Below, piece after piece: positions 1 to 13,080 of a stretch of 64,000 nucleotides of DNA. Position 1 is the first letter of the stretch. Every line of letters begins with the position of its first letter. The translations under genes and the position numbers were made by a program. Origin of the DNA: Nymphalis io (lineage: Eukaryota; Arthropoda; Insecta; Lepidoptera; Nymphalidae); NCBI RefSeq assembly GCF_905147045.1, contig NC_065891.1, positions 10,921,001 to 10,985,000 on the forward strand. The letters run 5' to 3'. The notes below the pieces were generated by a model. The model had not been told where the DNA came from. It saw only the letters and a list, made by a program, of their open reading frames with translations, and did no database searches.

Positions 1-2538
1 TCATTATGTTACTTTTCAAACTTTCGATAGAATTTGTTTCATTATTCTGGAATTCGTTTGAATCTTTGCTGCATGTTCCATTTTTGTGATATATACCGGT
101 TAAGTTTTCATATTCCTCATAAAAACAATCTACAGCATCGCTGAGATCATTTATATGAGATTGTACAATTCCTAATTCTGTTTCTTTTTGCTCTAACAAA
201 GTAACAACTGATGTCTTTTGTGCAATCGTGTCTGATGCGAGAGTTTCCAATGACGTTATATGATCACATAGCATACTAAGGGCTGAAACTAAATCGTTTA
301 TTTTTTCTGGAACTTCTAATATATTGCCTTTGAATAAAACCATTATTTTGTTGATTTTGTGTATATTAGATTGAACTCTTTTTAGATTTTCTTCAGTATC
401 ATTTTCGTTTTTTTGTAGTGATGTTACAATTTTGTCTTTTACTTTAATATTTTCTTCTAAGTCTATAATTTTTGCTGACAGTGTTCTAATTTCACTGTCT
501 TTAATTTCTTTAATAGACAATATTTCTCTTTCTTTTTCTTCTAAATGAATATTAGATTTATCTTTACAAATTTTCAACTCATTTATTTCTATTTTATATT
601 GTCCAATTGTCTCATCAAGTAATTCCTTTTCTTTTTGTATTTCAATATACTTCATTTGAAGCTGCTGCTCTATATGTAGCAAGTTGTTTTTTTCTTCAAG
701 TAATTTATCGATAATAACAATATTTTTATTCGACTGAGTTTTTAGACTTTCAACTTCTTGTATGAGTAGAGATATTTCTTTTTTCTTGCTTTCAAGTTCT
801 TCCATTTCTTGTGTGTTTCCTTTATCGAGAGATGACTTTAAATTCTTTATCTCTTCATTTCGAGCATTGAGAGCAGCTTTTAGCGTCTGTATAATATTTT
901 TCATGTTTTCGTTATTTGCTATGAACATTTCTTCTTTTGATATCATTTCTTCTAATTCAACATCAATGTTTCCAGTAAAATTTTCTTTTTTAGCTAATTT
1001 AATTTGCAACTCTTGAATTACACTATTGTAGGAATCAATGTCCTCATTCATTGTTTCTAAAACAGTTTTTTGGTTTTCAATGTTATTATTTAATTTATCT
1101 ATGGTTGATATATGTAAAATATTTTCATTTTCTATGCACGTAAGTTTTTCTTTGTAACTAGATATGATTTCCTGTAATTCCTTGTTTATTGTTTCTAAGC
1201 TGTCTATTTTTGATTTTTGTGACTGTAAATCTGATTTTAATTCTAAAATTGTTTGATCTTTTATAGACAATTTGCTTTCTATGTTATATTTGGAATGCTG
1301 AACTTCAAATGTCTGTCCTTGTTCTATATTTATAATACTGTTTTCATTATCACTATTCACTAAAGATATATCTCTGGACAGGTCCATGAAGTTTGTCAAA
1401 TCTCTTTCAATTGATTTTGATGCTAATTTACCTGTTCAAAATTGTAAAAATATATTTATTATATTATTTTATGATAAGACTTAAATTTTTGGTGTAAGTT
1501 TAATAATATTATTAAAATTCACTATATAGTTAAAAATTAATATTATATTTCTATTTTAATATATAAAAGTGTTTATTTACAAAAGATAAACTTATATAAA
1601 AATCTAAATATTCATACCAATTTTTTCATATTTCTGCTTAGCTTCGTGTTCTTTTAAAAGCGAAAGTAGTTCGTCTTCCCTAGTTTTGGCCTTTTTCTTC
1701 AATGTCTCGTAACTAACTTCCCAATCTGTTAGTTTAGTGTTATAGTTCTTACAGGCTGCTTCGAGATCTGCCTGAAGTTACAAGTTATACACATTAAACA
1801 AGTTTCTAATTGATATTATATCAACTATAGTATTTATAGTTATAAATTTTTTGTTTATAGTTCCATTTTTGAACTATGATATCTGTATTATAAATATAAT
1901 TAATAATTATGCAGTATGTTATATTATTAATAACTGAACTGAACTCAGTTTCGGAGTTTAGAGATGTTCTCTGAGTACTAAACATCTATGGCTGATAGAA
2001 AACTATGACCATATGTATTTGATAATTATGTTTTGTTTCTGTCGTGTTATATTTATCAGGTTCCAATTCTATTATGTACTAACTAAAAATCTCAAATATG
2101 CATACATTTTATCACATATTATAATTATTTATTCTGCCACTAGTGACCATTAAACTATGAGATATACTATTGCGGTGGCAGGTTTTAAGTGTTTTCATAA
2201 AGCTAATAATTTTTATCAAAAGAAAAAAAAATGTTAGTATAATATTTGAGTATAAGAGATGGCAATATACTAAATATTCTGAAAGATAAGAGAAGAATGA
2301 ACTATGTAAAATATTCTTTACCTTTGCAGACGTCACATTTTTTATTTCATCTTCCATTTTATTTATATTACATTTAAGCCTTTCCATTTCTAAATCCTTA
2401 TCATTACTCAATCTACTGAGTTTGTGAATTTCGTCTTCCAATTTTGCTATCGTCGTTGACTTGATTTCTAATTTTTCCATTAGTTCAACCTTAAAATTAC
2501 ATTTTAATTTTATTTATATTATCTTCATTACTCTCGTC

Positions 2539-2597
<59 letters not shown>

Positions 2598-5500
2598 TAT
2601 AGTATATAATAGACTCACGATATTAGGTGTATATATCTTTTCCCTCTCTGTCAGTTCAACAATGTCTTTGAAATTCTTCTCTGCTAACTTAGCATTCTTT
2701 CTAAGAACACAAGGTGGTGTTTTTGATGACTCTGAAATGTTTATGAATAATTAACTCTATTGCTTGTTAAGTGGAACTAAATTTTTTTGCATTTATCTAT
2801 GATCATAGGTACACTCAAAAGAAAGATTTATAATTATGGACAGAAAGGAGGCAGTTCATTTATTAAACAATTATAACAGATATCAGTTTTTTTTTTAAAT
2901 ATGTTTTGTATAGTAATATTTATAACAATAGCAAGTAAATTATTTTTGTTTGTTAATCTAATGAAAAAAAGTAAATAAAAAATATGAAAATAGTTCAACT
3001 AGACACAAGCAGTCTAAAAGTATATAAAAACCATTGCATTTATTTATAAATATAAGGATGATAAACAAATTTCAAAGTATAATGGTGCATTTTCTATTGA
3101 AATAGTTGTCAATTTCTGTGTTTGCAATAAGTCAGGAAGTCACTTACTATCACAAAATAGTAAGAATATTTTGTGACACTTTAAAAATTACTATGGAAGC
3201 TTTGGTTAATAATGTGTCGGCAACACAAAAGTTGACAATTTCCCTTTTGTTGAGTGGCAACTTAACATATACTAATAATAAACATGAAATCTATGTTTAA
3301 AAAAATAAAAACTAGTGAACTTACGGTAACATTTGTGATATGGCGAACAAGTCTGTATGTCTGTTGAGTTGTCGTCATCGCTATCTAGATATTAATGACT
3401 TAATTTTAATCAACAATCTACACAGAAAATACTACACTATTTATATTATCAAATATGTTATTTACCTAATTCAATAATTTCATTATCAAAATAGACCTTC
3501 CTTTCAGTTGGTGGGGGTGTAATGAGACGCAGCTCTTCTGACACACTTGGTAGACTTGATACGTTATGAATAGGTACAAAGTCCGATACGCTTGCTATTG
3601 ACATAGGACTGAAAATAAAAAAGTCATTACTTTTTTTTTTATTATATTATGTTTTCATTAATTTTTGTTATTTAATTAAATTAACATACATCTGTTTATG
3701 AGTGAATCTGAATGACTTTGATGTGGAATTAATGATGGTTTGGATATTGAGATTAATTTATTAACTTTCTCTTAATTTTAGATCAAATATTATGCTTATA
3801 TATTATATAGAGCTTTGCTTTTAACCGGAATGGCGTTTCACTAAAAGATTAATTTTTGTTTGCACTTTTCAATAAACTAATCACAATCATAAATCACTAA
3901 TCATAATCTTAACCGACGATCGTGGGTTCAAACCCGGGCAAGCACCACTGAATTTTCATGTGCTTAATTTGTGATTATAATTCATCTCGTGCTTGACGGT
4001 GAAGGAAAACATCGTGAGGAAACCTGCATGTGTCTAATTTCATTGAAATTATGCCACATGTGTATTCAACCAACCCGCATTGGAGCAGCGTGATGGAATA
4101 AGCTCCAAACCTTCTCCTCAAAAGGGAGAGGTGGCCTTAGCCCAGCAGTGGGACATTAACAGGCTGGTACTAGACTTACTAGAATCACAATAAATATTTT
4201 TAAAAATTTATTTATGGCAATTGAGAAACACAAAACATACAAACCCATAACAAAAGTGTTTCAAAATAAATGCTTTTAATTGAGGATAATTGTTAAAATG
4301 TAGTAAATAAAACTTGACAAATATATTTTTTATGACAGAAGAAAATATTATTTTTTTTCACACAAATGTCATTATTAATGAAACAGTTTGTATTAAGAAT
4401 TTGGTAAGAAGATATATACTTATTAAAGTCAATATAAAATTTCTAAAGCAAAATTCTCTACAAATTTGATCTCAATGTAATGTTTATGCAATCCACCTCC
4501 AAATTTTGACATGACATATGTATTTTTTTTGCAGTTCATTAGACAGGATAACAGTTTTGCTGTTATATATAAATATATTCAACCTATTGAAATTCATTTC
4601 TCAAAATTGTCAAGTGAAGGAAGAGAAACATTTTAGTATCTAAATTGTTTCAATCAATGTTACATGTATAATGTTGTGTTTAACAACCTGAATCTCTCAT
4701 GACTACAGAAGTTTTACTTCAAAAAGCTTAATTAAATATCTTAAGTAAAATTTAATATACTTACTTATATTTTAAGCTGGGAGTACAAAACTTTGGTATA
4801 GATGGAACTGGATCTTCTTGTATTGGATGCAATGTGGATATTGTAACACGTCTTGGCTGGTGGAGTTTTCTTCGAGCTCCACCAAGATCTGTACTGCTTC
4901 TTTGAGCAAATCCATTTAGGATCAACCTTTGTAAGCCACCAATCTGCTTTTGTAGGTTGTAGTTATCTTGCTGTAAGTATATAATATTTATTTATATTAA
5001 TCAAATTAGAATTAGTGATTTTGTGCTTGTGATGAAACAGTTTTCTTTTAGGTATAAAAGAAGAATATAATCGTAAGAATTTCTTATGATTATATAGATC
5101 ATATATTATATAAATATATTCATATATAAACATATACATTATATATATGTATTCTTAATCAGTTGTCGACGCTTAATGTTACTGTGAAAACTTAGCTAGT
5201 TTATACATACTAGAATATAGATAAGCACCGATTTTTGCCGATCCTTAAGGATATTCTAAATAACTATCTATTTTTGTATGCATACATTACAATAGTAAAT
5301 ACCAGAAGATTTGAGATTTGTGTTTTAGCGTATTTATAAAATTTAATAACTTAAGAATTTTCGTTTCTAAAGTCAGACTTAATACCATTTAATTCTAATA
5401 AAACTGACCTCGACATTCTTTTTGCTCTCGAGCTGAGTCTTCAGCGCTGATAGTTGCTTGGTTAACGTCTGGATCATCGTCACGTTCGTGGCAACGGCAT

Positions 5501-8024
5501 TAACTGCCGGGTTGTTCTTGATTGCTTTAGCTCTGTTTGCAAATCTGAAAATGTATATGTAACAACATTAGTAAGTTAATAATAGAGCACTTAGGAAATT
5601 AACTAATCACCTTCAATACATTTCATACACTAAAAATTCATATTAATATTCACTGGATTTTCTCAGGTCCGAGATTTTTGTCCTTGAAATGCGAATAGTG
5701 TTCACATTGAATACCAATGAGTCTAATACTGTAGAAATAGTAAAGAATGTTTGTATAGGATGTATTTGTGTTTTTTAAAGCACATGACCGTCACAAATTA
5801 TAGTATTTAGTGTGACTTACTGTAACGTAGATATTGTTTCCTCAACTGCAGCAGGTGTCACTGCACAAATAATACTTGTTTTAGCATTACCTCCGAGGGA
5901 GTTTTGAAGTATTCGTGTTAATTTACTATCACGGTAGTTCACATGCCTATAAGAAAAAAAATTGCAAAAGATATTGATAAAATGTTTATCTGAAATATGC
6001 AAAGTGTGTTTTAATTTGAATTATCTAAAATAGTATTAAAATTAGCATAGATAATATTTTACAAGTGATAAGATTCCTATGTGGTTGAGACTTGAAATGA
6101 ACTTATCTTACTTTTTACTGGACAGAAAATGGCTATTAAACATCGCACCTCGACCCACGGGGCCATTTAATTTAAAAAAAAATAATATCTATGTTTGTAA
6201 AAAGATGACTAGTGAAAGAAAAAGTGCAGGTGCAATCTTGTCACCATTTTAAATAAAAAATTTTATAAAAGCAAAGTTGTTAAAATATATAACGTTTTAA
6301 TACTATAATACTTACTTATTGGGGTCTTCAGATAATTGTTTGATAACTAAAGCTAATGAAGACAGGGACTTGTTGATGTGTGTGCCTTCTTTGAATCGTA
6401 TGCCGGTTGCACCTGTTTGACCAGATCGTTCAGACCCTGCCAGATCGACAAGGTTTAACTGAGATACATTCACGGAACCCACTTCTTCTTCACCTTCGAT
6501 ATGCTCACGTGATTCTATTGTCTAAAAAAGGTAAATAAAATAATTAAAAAAAAAAAAGTTATCATTAAAATTGTATTATAAATCATTTTTTGGTTTATAC
6601 TATTTACAGATAAAATATATTTTTACTTACGATTTGAAAGATGGAATGTGATCTACTGCTTTCTTCGTTCATATTTGTGGCACCAGTTTGTCTGTTGGCT
6701 TTACCCTAAAAAATTGCATAACAATTTTGTTAGTTAACAAACTATAATTAAACCTATATGTGATGCAAAGTGATCAAGGTTAATGTTAAACTAATTGTGC
6801 AAGACGCATAAATTAACATATAAAGTCACATGAATATTGCATATTCTACATTCTACGCTTACATTCAGATTTTGAAAATTAAATAAAAATATATAATTCT
6901 ACTTCATGCGTATATAATAAAATGAGAATATAAGAAAATTATTACTTTTTGTTACTTTGCCATGTTTGTTTATTGTCTCAAAAATCTTATAGGGGTGGGA
7001 TAATAAGTATAAATAGTATAAATACTTGTAAATATAATAGAAATACTATTAGAGGTATAATGGCTGCCTTGTTTGTCTAGTACCTAGTACTAGAAACACA
7101 ATAAATCCAAAGGAATACAAAAATTATACACTTTTTTTTAATTTTTTGGGGAATATATAATCAATTTTTTTTATTTATGCTTAAGCTTTATGTGATAACA
7201 ATATAATTTCATATATCTTAGATTTATATGATAAATATACATTCAATTTATTTACCACTCTCATAACATCCAACACTTCCTCGGGTGAAGTGGTAAGTTT
7301 TTCAGTAGCATCTACTTTTACACCTTGTAACGTCTCCTGGATTTTGATATTCTTCTTCAAATCTAGTAAGTCTGTTAATGTTTCATTATATATCTCAACA
7401 TAAGATACTCTGGAAATATTTTTTTAATTATTTGATAGTTTATAAAGGTATTATATTGGCTGCGAAATTCATTTAATAAGTATTACCTCACTAAGAAGTC
7501 TCTGTCTGGAATATTTTTTATAATATCAAATAAATTCATCACAGCCAGTGGTATTATACCAGGTGCCTCTTTCGTGCCAGCCATGGTGTAGGTTTTGCCC
7601 GAGGACGTTTGGCCGTAAGCGAAAATGGTGCCATTGAATCCAGCAGTCGCAGCTTCAACAATAGGCTTTGCGATATCATTATATACATCATCAGTTTTCG
7701 TGTCTTTATCGTAAACTTTGTCTGAAATTGGAAAACCAACAAATGTTGTGACCTTCACTCTGACGCAAGTATGTACATATTTGTGCATGGCATTGCCGCA
7801 TTGCTTAAGTAACAAACATTAGACATTCTACTGAAGATTCACACGCTGTTATAATAACTCGAAGTATACGTACCAAAAGTATAATATTGACCGCAATCTT
7901 TTCCATTTTGATCTATTTGATAGAGTGTATTATTGTTTACGCGCCATTGGTAGCCAAGCTTGTCATCTATTTCACGGGAAATAAGAGGCCGGACTTTCAC
8001 AACAACTTTGATATTATCACTCAT
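1..8024 (-). CDS. CENPE: CENP-E-like kinesin-7 motor protein, 5' part of gene (14 exons, runs off left edge)
   Basis: Plus-end-directed kinesin of the centromere-associated protein E type, which links kinetochores to spindle microtubules and acts in chromosome congression. Exons on the minus strand: 8024-7874, 7721-7487, 7409-7256, 6705-6631, 6521-6316, 5946-5821, 5544-5409, 4970-4765, 3608-3466, 3384-3325, 2731-2619, 2489-2322, 1771-1618, 1431-1; GT/AG borders and phases join throughout. The start chosen is ATG at 8024, followed directly by the motor strand with KVRPL. Motor motifs: P-loop GQTSSGKT (exon 2), switch I NEESSRSH (exon 4), switch II DLAGSE (exon 5), and YRDSKLTRILQNSLGG (exon 6). 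Exon 7 holds the neck; exons 12-14 are Lys/Glu/Leu-rich coiled coil, and exon 14 is open for 1.4 kb to the window edge. About 1,119 residues are visible; CENP-E proteins are usually longer. Assignment to kinesin-7 rests on motor resemblance (PDREFLLRVSYMEIYNET-like stretch). The motor family is certain and the subfamily very likely. Confidence 0.9.
2543..2590. repeat. (TA)n microsatellite in a CENP-E intron
   Basis: About 24 uninterrupted TA units lie between exons 12 and 11 of the kinesin gene, only about 30 bp from the exon 11 splice donor. Repeat length is likely variable between individuals. Confidence 0.95.
3911..4170 (+). mobile_element. Metulj-like tRNA-derived SINE in a CENP-E intron
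   Basis: The head contains a polymerase III box-B-like stretch (GGTTCAAACCC at about 3926), followed by the body words shared with other copies in the window (CATCGTGAGGAAACCTGCATG and the AGCTCCAAACCTTCTCC / CCCAGCAGTGGGACATTAACAGGC tail). It is the most complete copy of this family here and carries the partial tRNA head. It lies in sense to the plus strand, so antisense to the kinesin gene. Confidence 0.85.
7065..7112 (+). mobile_element. Possible tRNA-like SINE head fragment in a CENP-E intron
   Basis: Words resembling a box A (GCCTTGTTTGTCTAGTACC) match the head of the tRNA-derived SINEs at 11,087 and 22,040-22,335, but no body follows. Short and degenerate. Confidence 0.3.
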
Positions 8025-8701
8025 TTTCAATTAAATTATTACTTATTCTCAATTATATATATTAAGGTACATTTACTTATCTAAATTAAGGTGTCACAAC
8101 TATGCCGACTTAACATTCCCATGCTGGCTTTTAGTCTAAATATTTTACGGAGTAACTAGTAAAGTAGAAATGACAGGTCGTCGCCAAAATAAAATAACCA
8201 ACGGACAATTTCAATTTCATTTCCGATTACTATAGACAACTATACTTTCGATTGTCGCAGATAAAAAAAATATTATGGAATTATTTTTAATCCAATTGTT
8301 AAGGATTTTAATTATCGTGTAATTTAAAATATTATCTCTTCGAGTTCTATTTGTTTCATGTTCTGCCTCGTAAAAAAATTAATCGGAGTATATTGTTTTT
8401 TGTTTAAAAATGGCAGACTTGTATAAAGTATAATTTTATTTTATTAAATTAATTTTACTTTGTATATACCACACTAAAAAGCCAAAGGCCATGCCATAAT
8501 GCCAACATATAATATAATGACACGTCTTTATAGACCTCCTAAGTCTCTACCCTTATGTCCCTAATAAACGTCATTGTCATTTGTCACCATTTCACTTGAT
8601 TACCTACTGACAGTTTTTCGTTTATAACCCATAACACGTGAAGTTTTATGAACATTAATAATTAAAAGTATATATAAACTGGAATCAATTTTAAAGTAAA
8701 G
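8025..8701. promoter_or_regulatory. Shared intergenic region of divergent CENP-E and Mak16 genes
   Basis: The two start codons lie head to head, 677 bp apart, and no repeat is recognised between them. The stretch must contain both transcription starts and both 5' UTRs. No TATA box at a telling position was found on either side, as is common for housekeeping genes. Co-regulation is an inference from layout only. Confidence 0.55.
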
Positions 8702-11700
8702 ATGCAGCACGATGATGTGAGTATTATTAAATCGTGTAACGGCATAAAGTTGTACTTTTTAACTAAACAACATGTTTTTTTTTAGGTTGTGTGGGCAATA
8801 ATAAACAAAACACATTGTTCTCATAAAGTAACGTACGTATTTTATCATAATTATGACAGTTTGTTCAGCATATGCTTATATTTTGTTAATATTAATAATT
8901 TTTCATAATTACAGCACAAAAACTCAACAATTTTGTCGAAATGAATATAACCTCACAGGTTTGTGCAGTCGATCGTCTTGTCCACTCGCGAACAGTAAAT
9001 ATGCTACCATCAGAGAGGAAAATGGTATTATTTATTTGTACATGAGGACTGCTGAAAGGTTTGATTTTTACATATTCTTTTTTCTCATGATTTTTAATAA
9101 ACTGCAATGTTAATTAACAAATGGTTATATCATGAGGCATAATCATTAATTAATGTAAGTATAAATTATAATAATAACCGGGAGCCTCCACTGGGGTTGA
9201 CATTTTATAATTTTTTTTCAAATAAGATAAAATGGAAAAAATAATTATGGCACAAAAATATATTGTATAATAGTCAGGGGCTAGACACGACAGAAATGCT
9301 TGGGTCGTAGATATTCACTTTTCAGTCATTTAATACCTTTGCAACGTTAGCATGATTACAATTAAGATTAACAAAAATTGTAAAGCCTTTTAATCATTCC
9401 TCATAATTATTGATTATAAACTAATGTGTAAAAATTAGTGATTGTAGAGTACATACTGATTTTGAACCAAAGGTTTTATACGCCTGTTAACTGTAGTTCT
9501 ATCACATATGGTATTTGTTAAATGCTGCAGTTGTTGTTCATTTTGTGTCATTTAAAAATGTGGCGGTTAAATTTTGGTAGAAATAAAGTTATTAAAATAA
9601 CAAGAAAACATTACTTTTTGTATTTCCTTTGTTTTATTTTTGTATAAGATTAGTTTATATATTGTTTTTTTATAGGGTAATGTTTCCTGCTCAGCAATGG
9701 GAGAAAGTCAAGCTGTCAAGAAATTTTGAGAAAGCTATTTATCAGATAAACGAGAATCTACTTTACTGGCCTGCTTTTATAAAAGCAAAATGCAAGCAAA
9801 GATTTGTCAAAATAACACAGTATTTGATAAGAATGAGAAAACTCAAATTAAGAAGAGTGTGAGTATGATATTTATTTATAATTAATAGTTTTGTAAATGA
9901 GACAAAAATTAAAATAATAAAATACATGGCAGTCACAGATGCCTGGTGGATATTTCATATTGAAATCGATAAATAAATATGTACTATATTATATAAATCA
10001 ATAAATATATATTATATTTATTTGTACATAAAATAGGTATAAGTAAAATAATATATAGTATACAGACCATGCACCTGAAAGGGAATAGACAGTGCTGCTG
10101 GAGAGGCGATAATGGTATAAAGAGTCTCATGTTGTTTGCCGTATCGGCATACAACTTGGTTTGAGCCTCTATGGGGCACCAAAAGATGTGTCATATTAAA
10201 TAATATATGAGATAATAATTTTAAAAATACCATTAAAACAAACTGAGTTAAGACTAATTGTAACAACTTTAGATAAACTTTTGTCAATATATGAATATTA
10301 AAAAAAAAAAATTATTAAGTAATGAAAAAAAATGTAGAGGCATTTTAAATAAGTGTTTGCTTATCTAAATGTTATTATGTACTTTACATATTACTAAACA
10401 AAACTACCTCATTTAACCAGTGCATTTAGAGGAATAACTACAACTAATTGAAAAAAATCATTAATTAATTGTAACCTAAACAGATTTGCCTTGTTATGCT
10501 TTAACTAGCATCAACTGCAAAAATAACTAGGTGGGTAATAAAAATAACTAGTTAGGTGGGTTTTTATTGTAATTACATGTTGGTAAATTTTATGTTTTTA
10601 TTTAAAAACTGCTTCAAATGATTAAAAATGTAGATTGATTTTTAAGAACAAATCTTTTGTCTTATTAAGTGTAGTTGCAATATTTAGTCTTAAATCTCTT
10701 AAGCATTTTTGATTTTCGTCTGACCCTAGTTTGAAACCAGAAGCTTATTTGCTGTCAATATGACATATTAGTATGTGTTTTGTTATATCCAAATTTTCTT
10801 TATTTGTAGTTTATCCATTACGTATAGACTTCAAGGTTTACTTAATACAAAATTTGAATGAATTTATATTTGTTCTAGGAAAGAGTTGGTTCCAATACAA
10901 CGTAAGATAGAACGACGTGAAAGAAGGAGGGAGGAGAAAGCATTAGTTGCTGCTAGAATAGACAATGCTATAGAGAAGCAATTGTTAGATAGATTAAAGA
11001 AAGGAACTGTAAGTGATCTAATACAGCAATAGTTAGTAAGACACACACAATGATATTATAATGTTTTTGATAAGATTAATGTAAACCTGCCTCGTCAGTC
11101 TAGTAGTGCATATAAGAGTACAGGTCCTCGATTCAAATGCCGGGTCGGGCCAATAAAAAATTAGTAAGATTTTTATCAAGAAATTCTCAAGTTTGGTAAT
11201 TGACAATGTTTATAATTTCTTTAGCTGTGCATGCTTTGTGCATACACTTACCTACTATAATATATGTGCAATTGGCTGGTCTCTTTTGGTTCAATATACT
11301 TATTATAAAACTAAATATGTAATTACCCAAATTACAACAAGCATTCAATATGTAGTTATATTTCAAAATTTTGTTTACATTTTCTTTTATTTTCGATAGT
11401 TATGAATAAAAATTATATATCAAATAAACATTACTAATAAAATTCACAGTACAATGACATTTACAACTTCCCACAAATGGCTTTCGACGCAGCACTTAAA
11501 GCCGAGGAAGTTTCCTCGGAAAGTGAGAGTGAGAAATCAGATGAGGAAGATGTAGAAAGGGAAATGGAGCCTGAACTTGAAAAAGAATTGGAGAGAAATA
11601 TTGAACAAGTTGACGAATTTGTTGAAGCTGACAGCGATATGGAGAGTGATGCGGTTTGTTTATTCAATTAATAACATTGTTCTTATTTAATTTTTTTGTA

Positions 11701-12366
11701 ATTTTGTAATGTAATAAACATTTGTAATGTGTAGATGAAACAAAATTACAAACATTGTAATTACATTATAATTTCGTCGTAATTATAATTTTCTTTTAAC
11801 TTTATTTTTAGGAAAGTGATTCTGGTAGGAAAGTAAATGCAAATGTTGGAAGTGATTTTGAATCTGAAACATCTGACATTGAGGTGAGGAAAGCAATGTG
11901 TTTAGTTCATTAGTAATAGTACATGTCCCACTGTTGGGCAATGGCCTCCAGTTCTCAAGGAGTTTGTGAATACACATGTGGTTATATATTTACTTATATA
12001 TTTATATGCAATGTTTTAAAACTCAATGGTGGCTTGCTTGTATCCAAACATATGTTCTTCAGTTAAGATTCACTTGTTCTATGTATTGAGTTATTGTGGC
12101 TCTTATTTATATGTATTCAGAAATAGTTTCTCAGATATTAAGAATATTAGTTTACTTTGAAAATAAAAGTATTCATGCAGCTAATATTTTAAAAATTCTA
12201 TTTAAAAAAAAAAAGTTATAAAGTTGTATAAGAAAAATATAAATTTGTTATTTTCGGTTTACAGGATATGCCAGTTAAGCTGCCAATGACTAAGAAGCCT
12301 CGTGTAGAAATAGAGTATGAAACTGAGCCGGAGGCTACCGTCTCCAGAAAGAAAATAAAACAATGA
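8702..12366 (+). CDS. Mak16: Mak16 ribosome-biogenesis protein, complete, 8 exons
   Basis: Nucleolar assembly factor of the early 60S pre-ribosome; in yeast Mak16 pairs with Rpf1 and works with Rrp1 and Nsa1. Exons: 8702-8716, 8786-8832, 8915-9058, 9676-9858, 10879-11008, 11450-11653, 11812-11883, 12265-12366, summing to 897 nt or 298 residues, the same size as the human protein. The L28e-like N-terminal domain has the conserved cysteine stretch FCRNEYNLTGLC...SSCPLANS (exon 3) and KCKQRFVKITQYLIR (exon 4); exon 5 is a basic RRERRREEKA helix; exons 6-7 are acidic Ser/Glu-rich; exon 8 ends with the family motif VEIEYE and a basic tail. Exon 2 uses the donor at 8833, because only that site keeps the frame into exon 3. 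The exon 6 donor GTTTGT is atypical. A poly(A) signal AATAAA lies at about 12,409. Intact and presumably essential. Confidence 0.96.
10060..10190. other. GC-richer unknown block in Mak16 intron 4
   Basis: A roughly 130-bp block, clearly less AT-rich than the intron around it, with no splice-compatible reading frame that extends Mak16. Possibly a decayed repeat. Not identified. Confidence 0.25.
11087..11160 (+). mobile_element. tRNA-derived SINE head (family with GCCTCGTnnGTCTAG box A)
   Basis: A box-A-like GTCTAGTAGTGC and a box-B-like GGTCCTCGATTCAAATGCC at tRNA spacing, followed by GGGTCGGGCCAATAAAAAATTAG. The same head occurs on the minus strand at 22,260-22,335. It lies in Mak16 intron 5; the body is missing. 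Confidence 0.7.
11915..11985 (-). mobile_element. Metulj-like SINE 3' fragment in Mak16 intron 7
   Basis: Reverse complement of the SINE tail (TGTCCCACTGTTGGGC and GGCCTCC), continuing into the CACATGTG word. Truncated and diverged. Confidence 0.6.
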
Positions 12367-12853
12367 TGATTTTTAAGTGTGTTATTATTTTAAATTATTG
12401 AATTTCCAAAATAAAATCTTAGGATAAGAAAAACAAATACATATGTGCTATGATTTTTATTTGCTTTCAATAACATATTATTAGTAATAGTGATAGATAC
12501 AGAATGGCTCGCTTTATCTATTAAAGTTAAAAACATTTTTAACTCGGACAATGCTAGCCATTTTGTGACTAAGTTTATAATATACATATTTCTCTATAAA
12601 AAAACCTGGTAAAACAGTTAGATGAAAATGGCGAGGCAAAGCGAGTCTTTTTGGAAATTAATATATTATATTTTATTATTATAATTCTAGCAAAACCGGG
12701 GTTTGTCCTTACTATTTATATATATTGCTTGAAATGTAAAGAAGTTGATATGCTGTAGTACCACCTGGATTATCATCGGTCAAACAACGGTCAAATTTAT
12801 TAATCTCGAACACATTATATTATATTGAAACTTACCACTTCTTTTCCGTGCCT

Positions 12854-12856
<3 letters not shown>
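12367..12856. other. Intergenic, Mak16 3' end to LINE
   Basis: Holds the Mak16 3' UTR and its poly(A) signal, then AT-rich sequence up to the T-run that marks the 3' tail of the inverted LINE. Nothing else recognised. Confidence 0.6.
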
Positions 12857-12908
<52 letters not shown>

Positions 12909-13080
12909 TTTACAAAACTGACTTACAACTAGTGCATACAAAATAAAATCTACGCTAAACAGAGTGTTAATAAGTTGCAGTCTTCTGGATGTAAACCTAG
13001 CATGCTTTAAAAAAAACATATTTAACAAGAACAGTACTTGTGCAATTACTAACTAGTTAATTATTTAATTATTACATAAA

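Noticed and set aside
2461..2754. 97-codon frame with Ile-Tyr repeats
   Set aside because: The (TA)n microsatellite plus antisense of kinesin exons.
11461..11667. Serine-rich minus-strand frame
   Set aside because: Antisense of acidic Mak16 exon 6.
12780..13028. 82-codon frame with a lysine run
   Set aside because: Reads through the LINE poly(A) tail (T-run on the plus strand).
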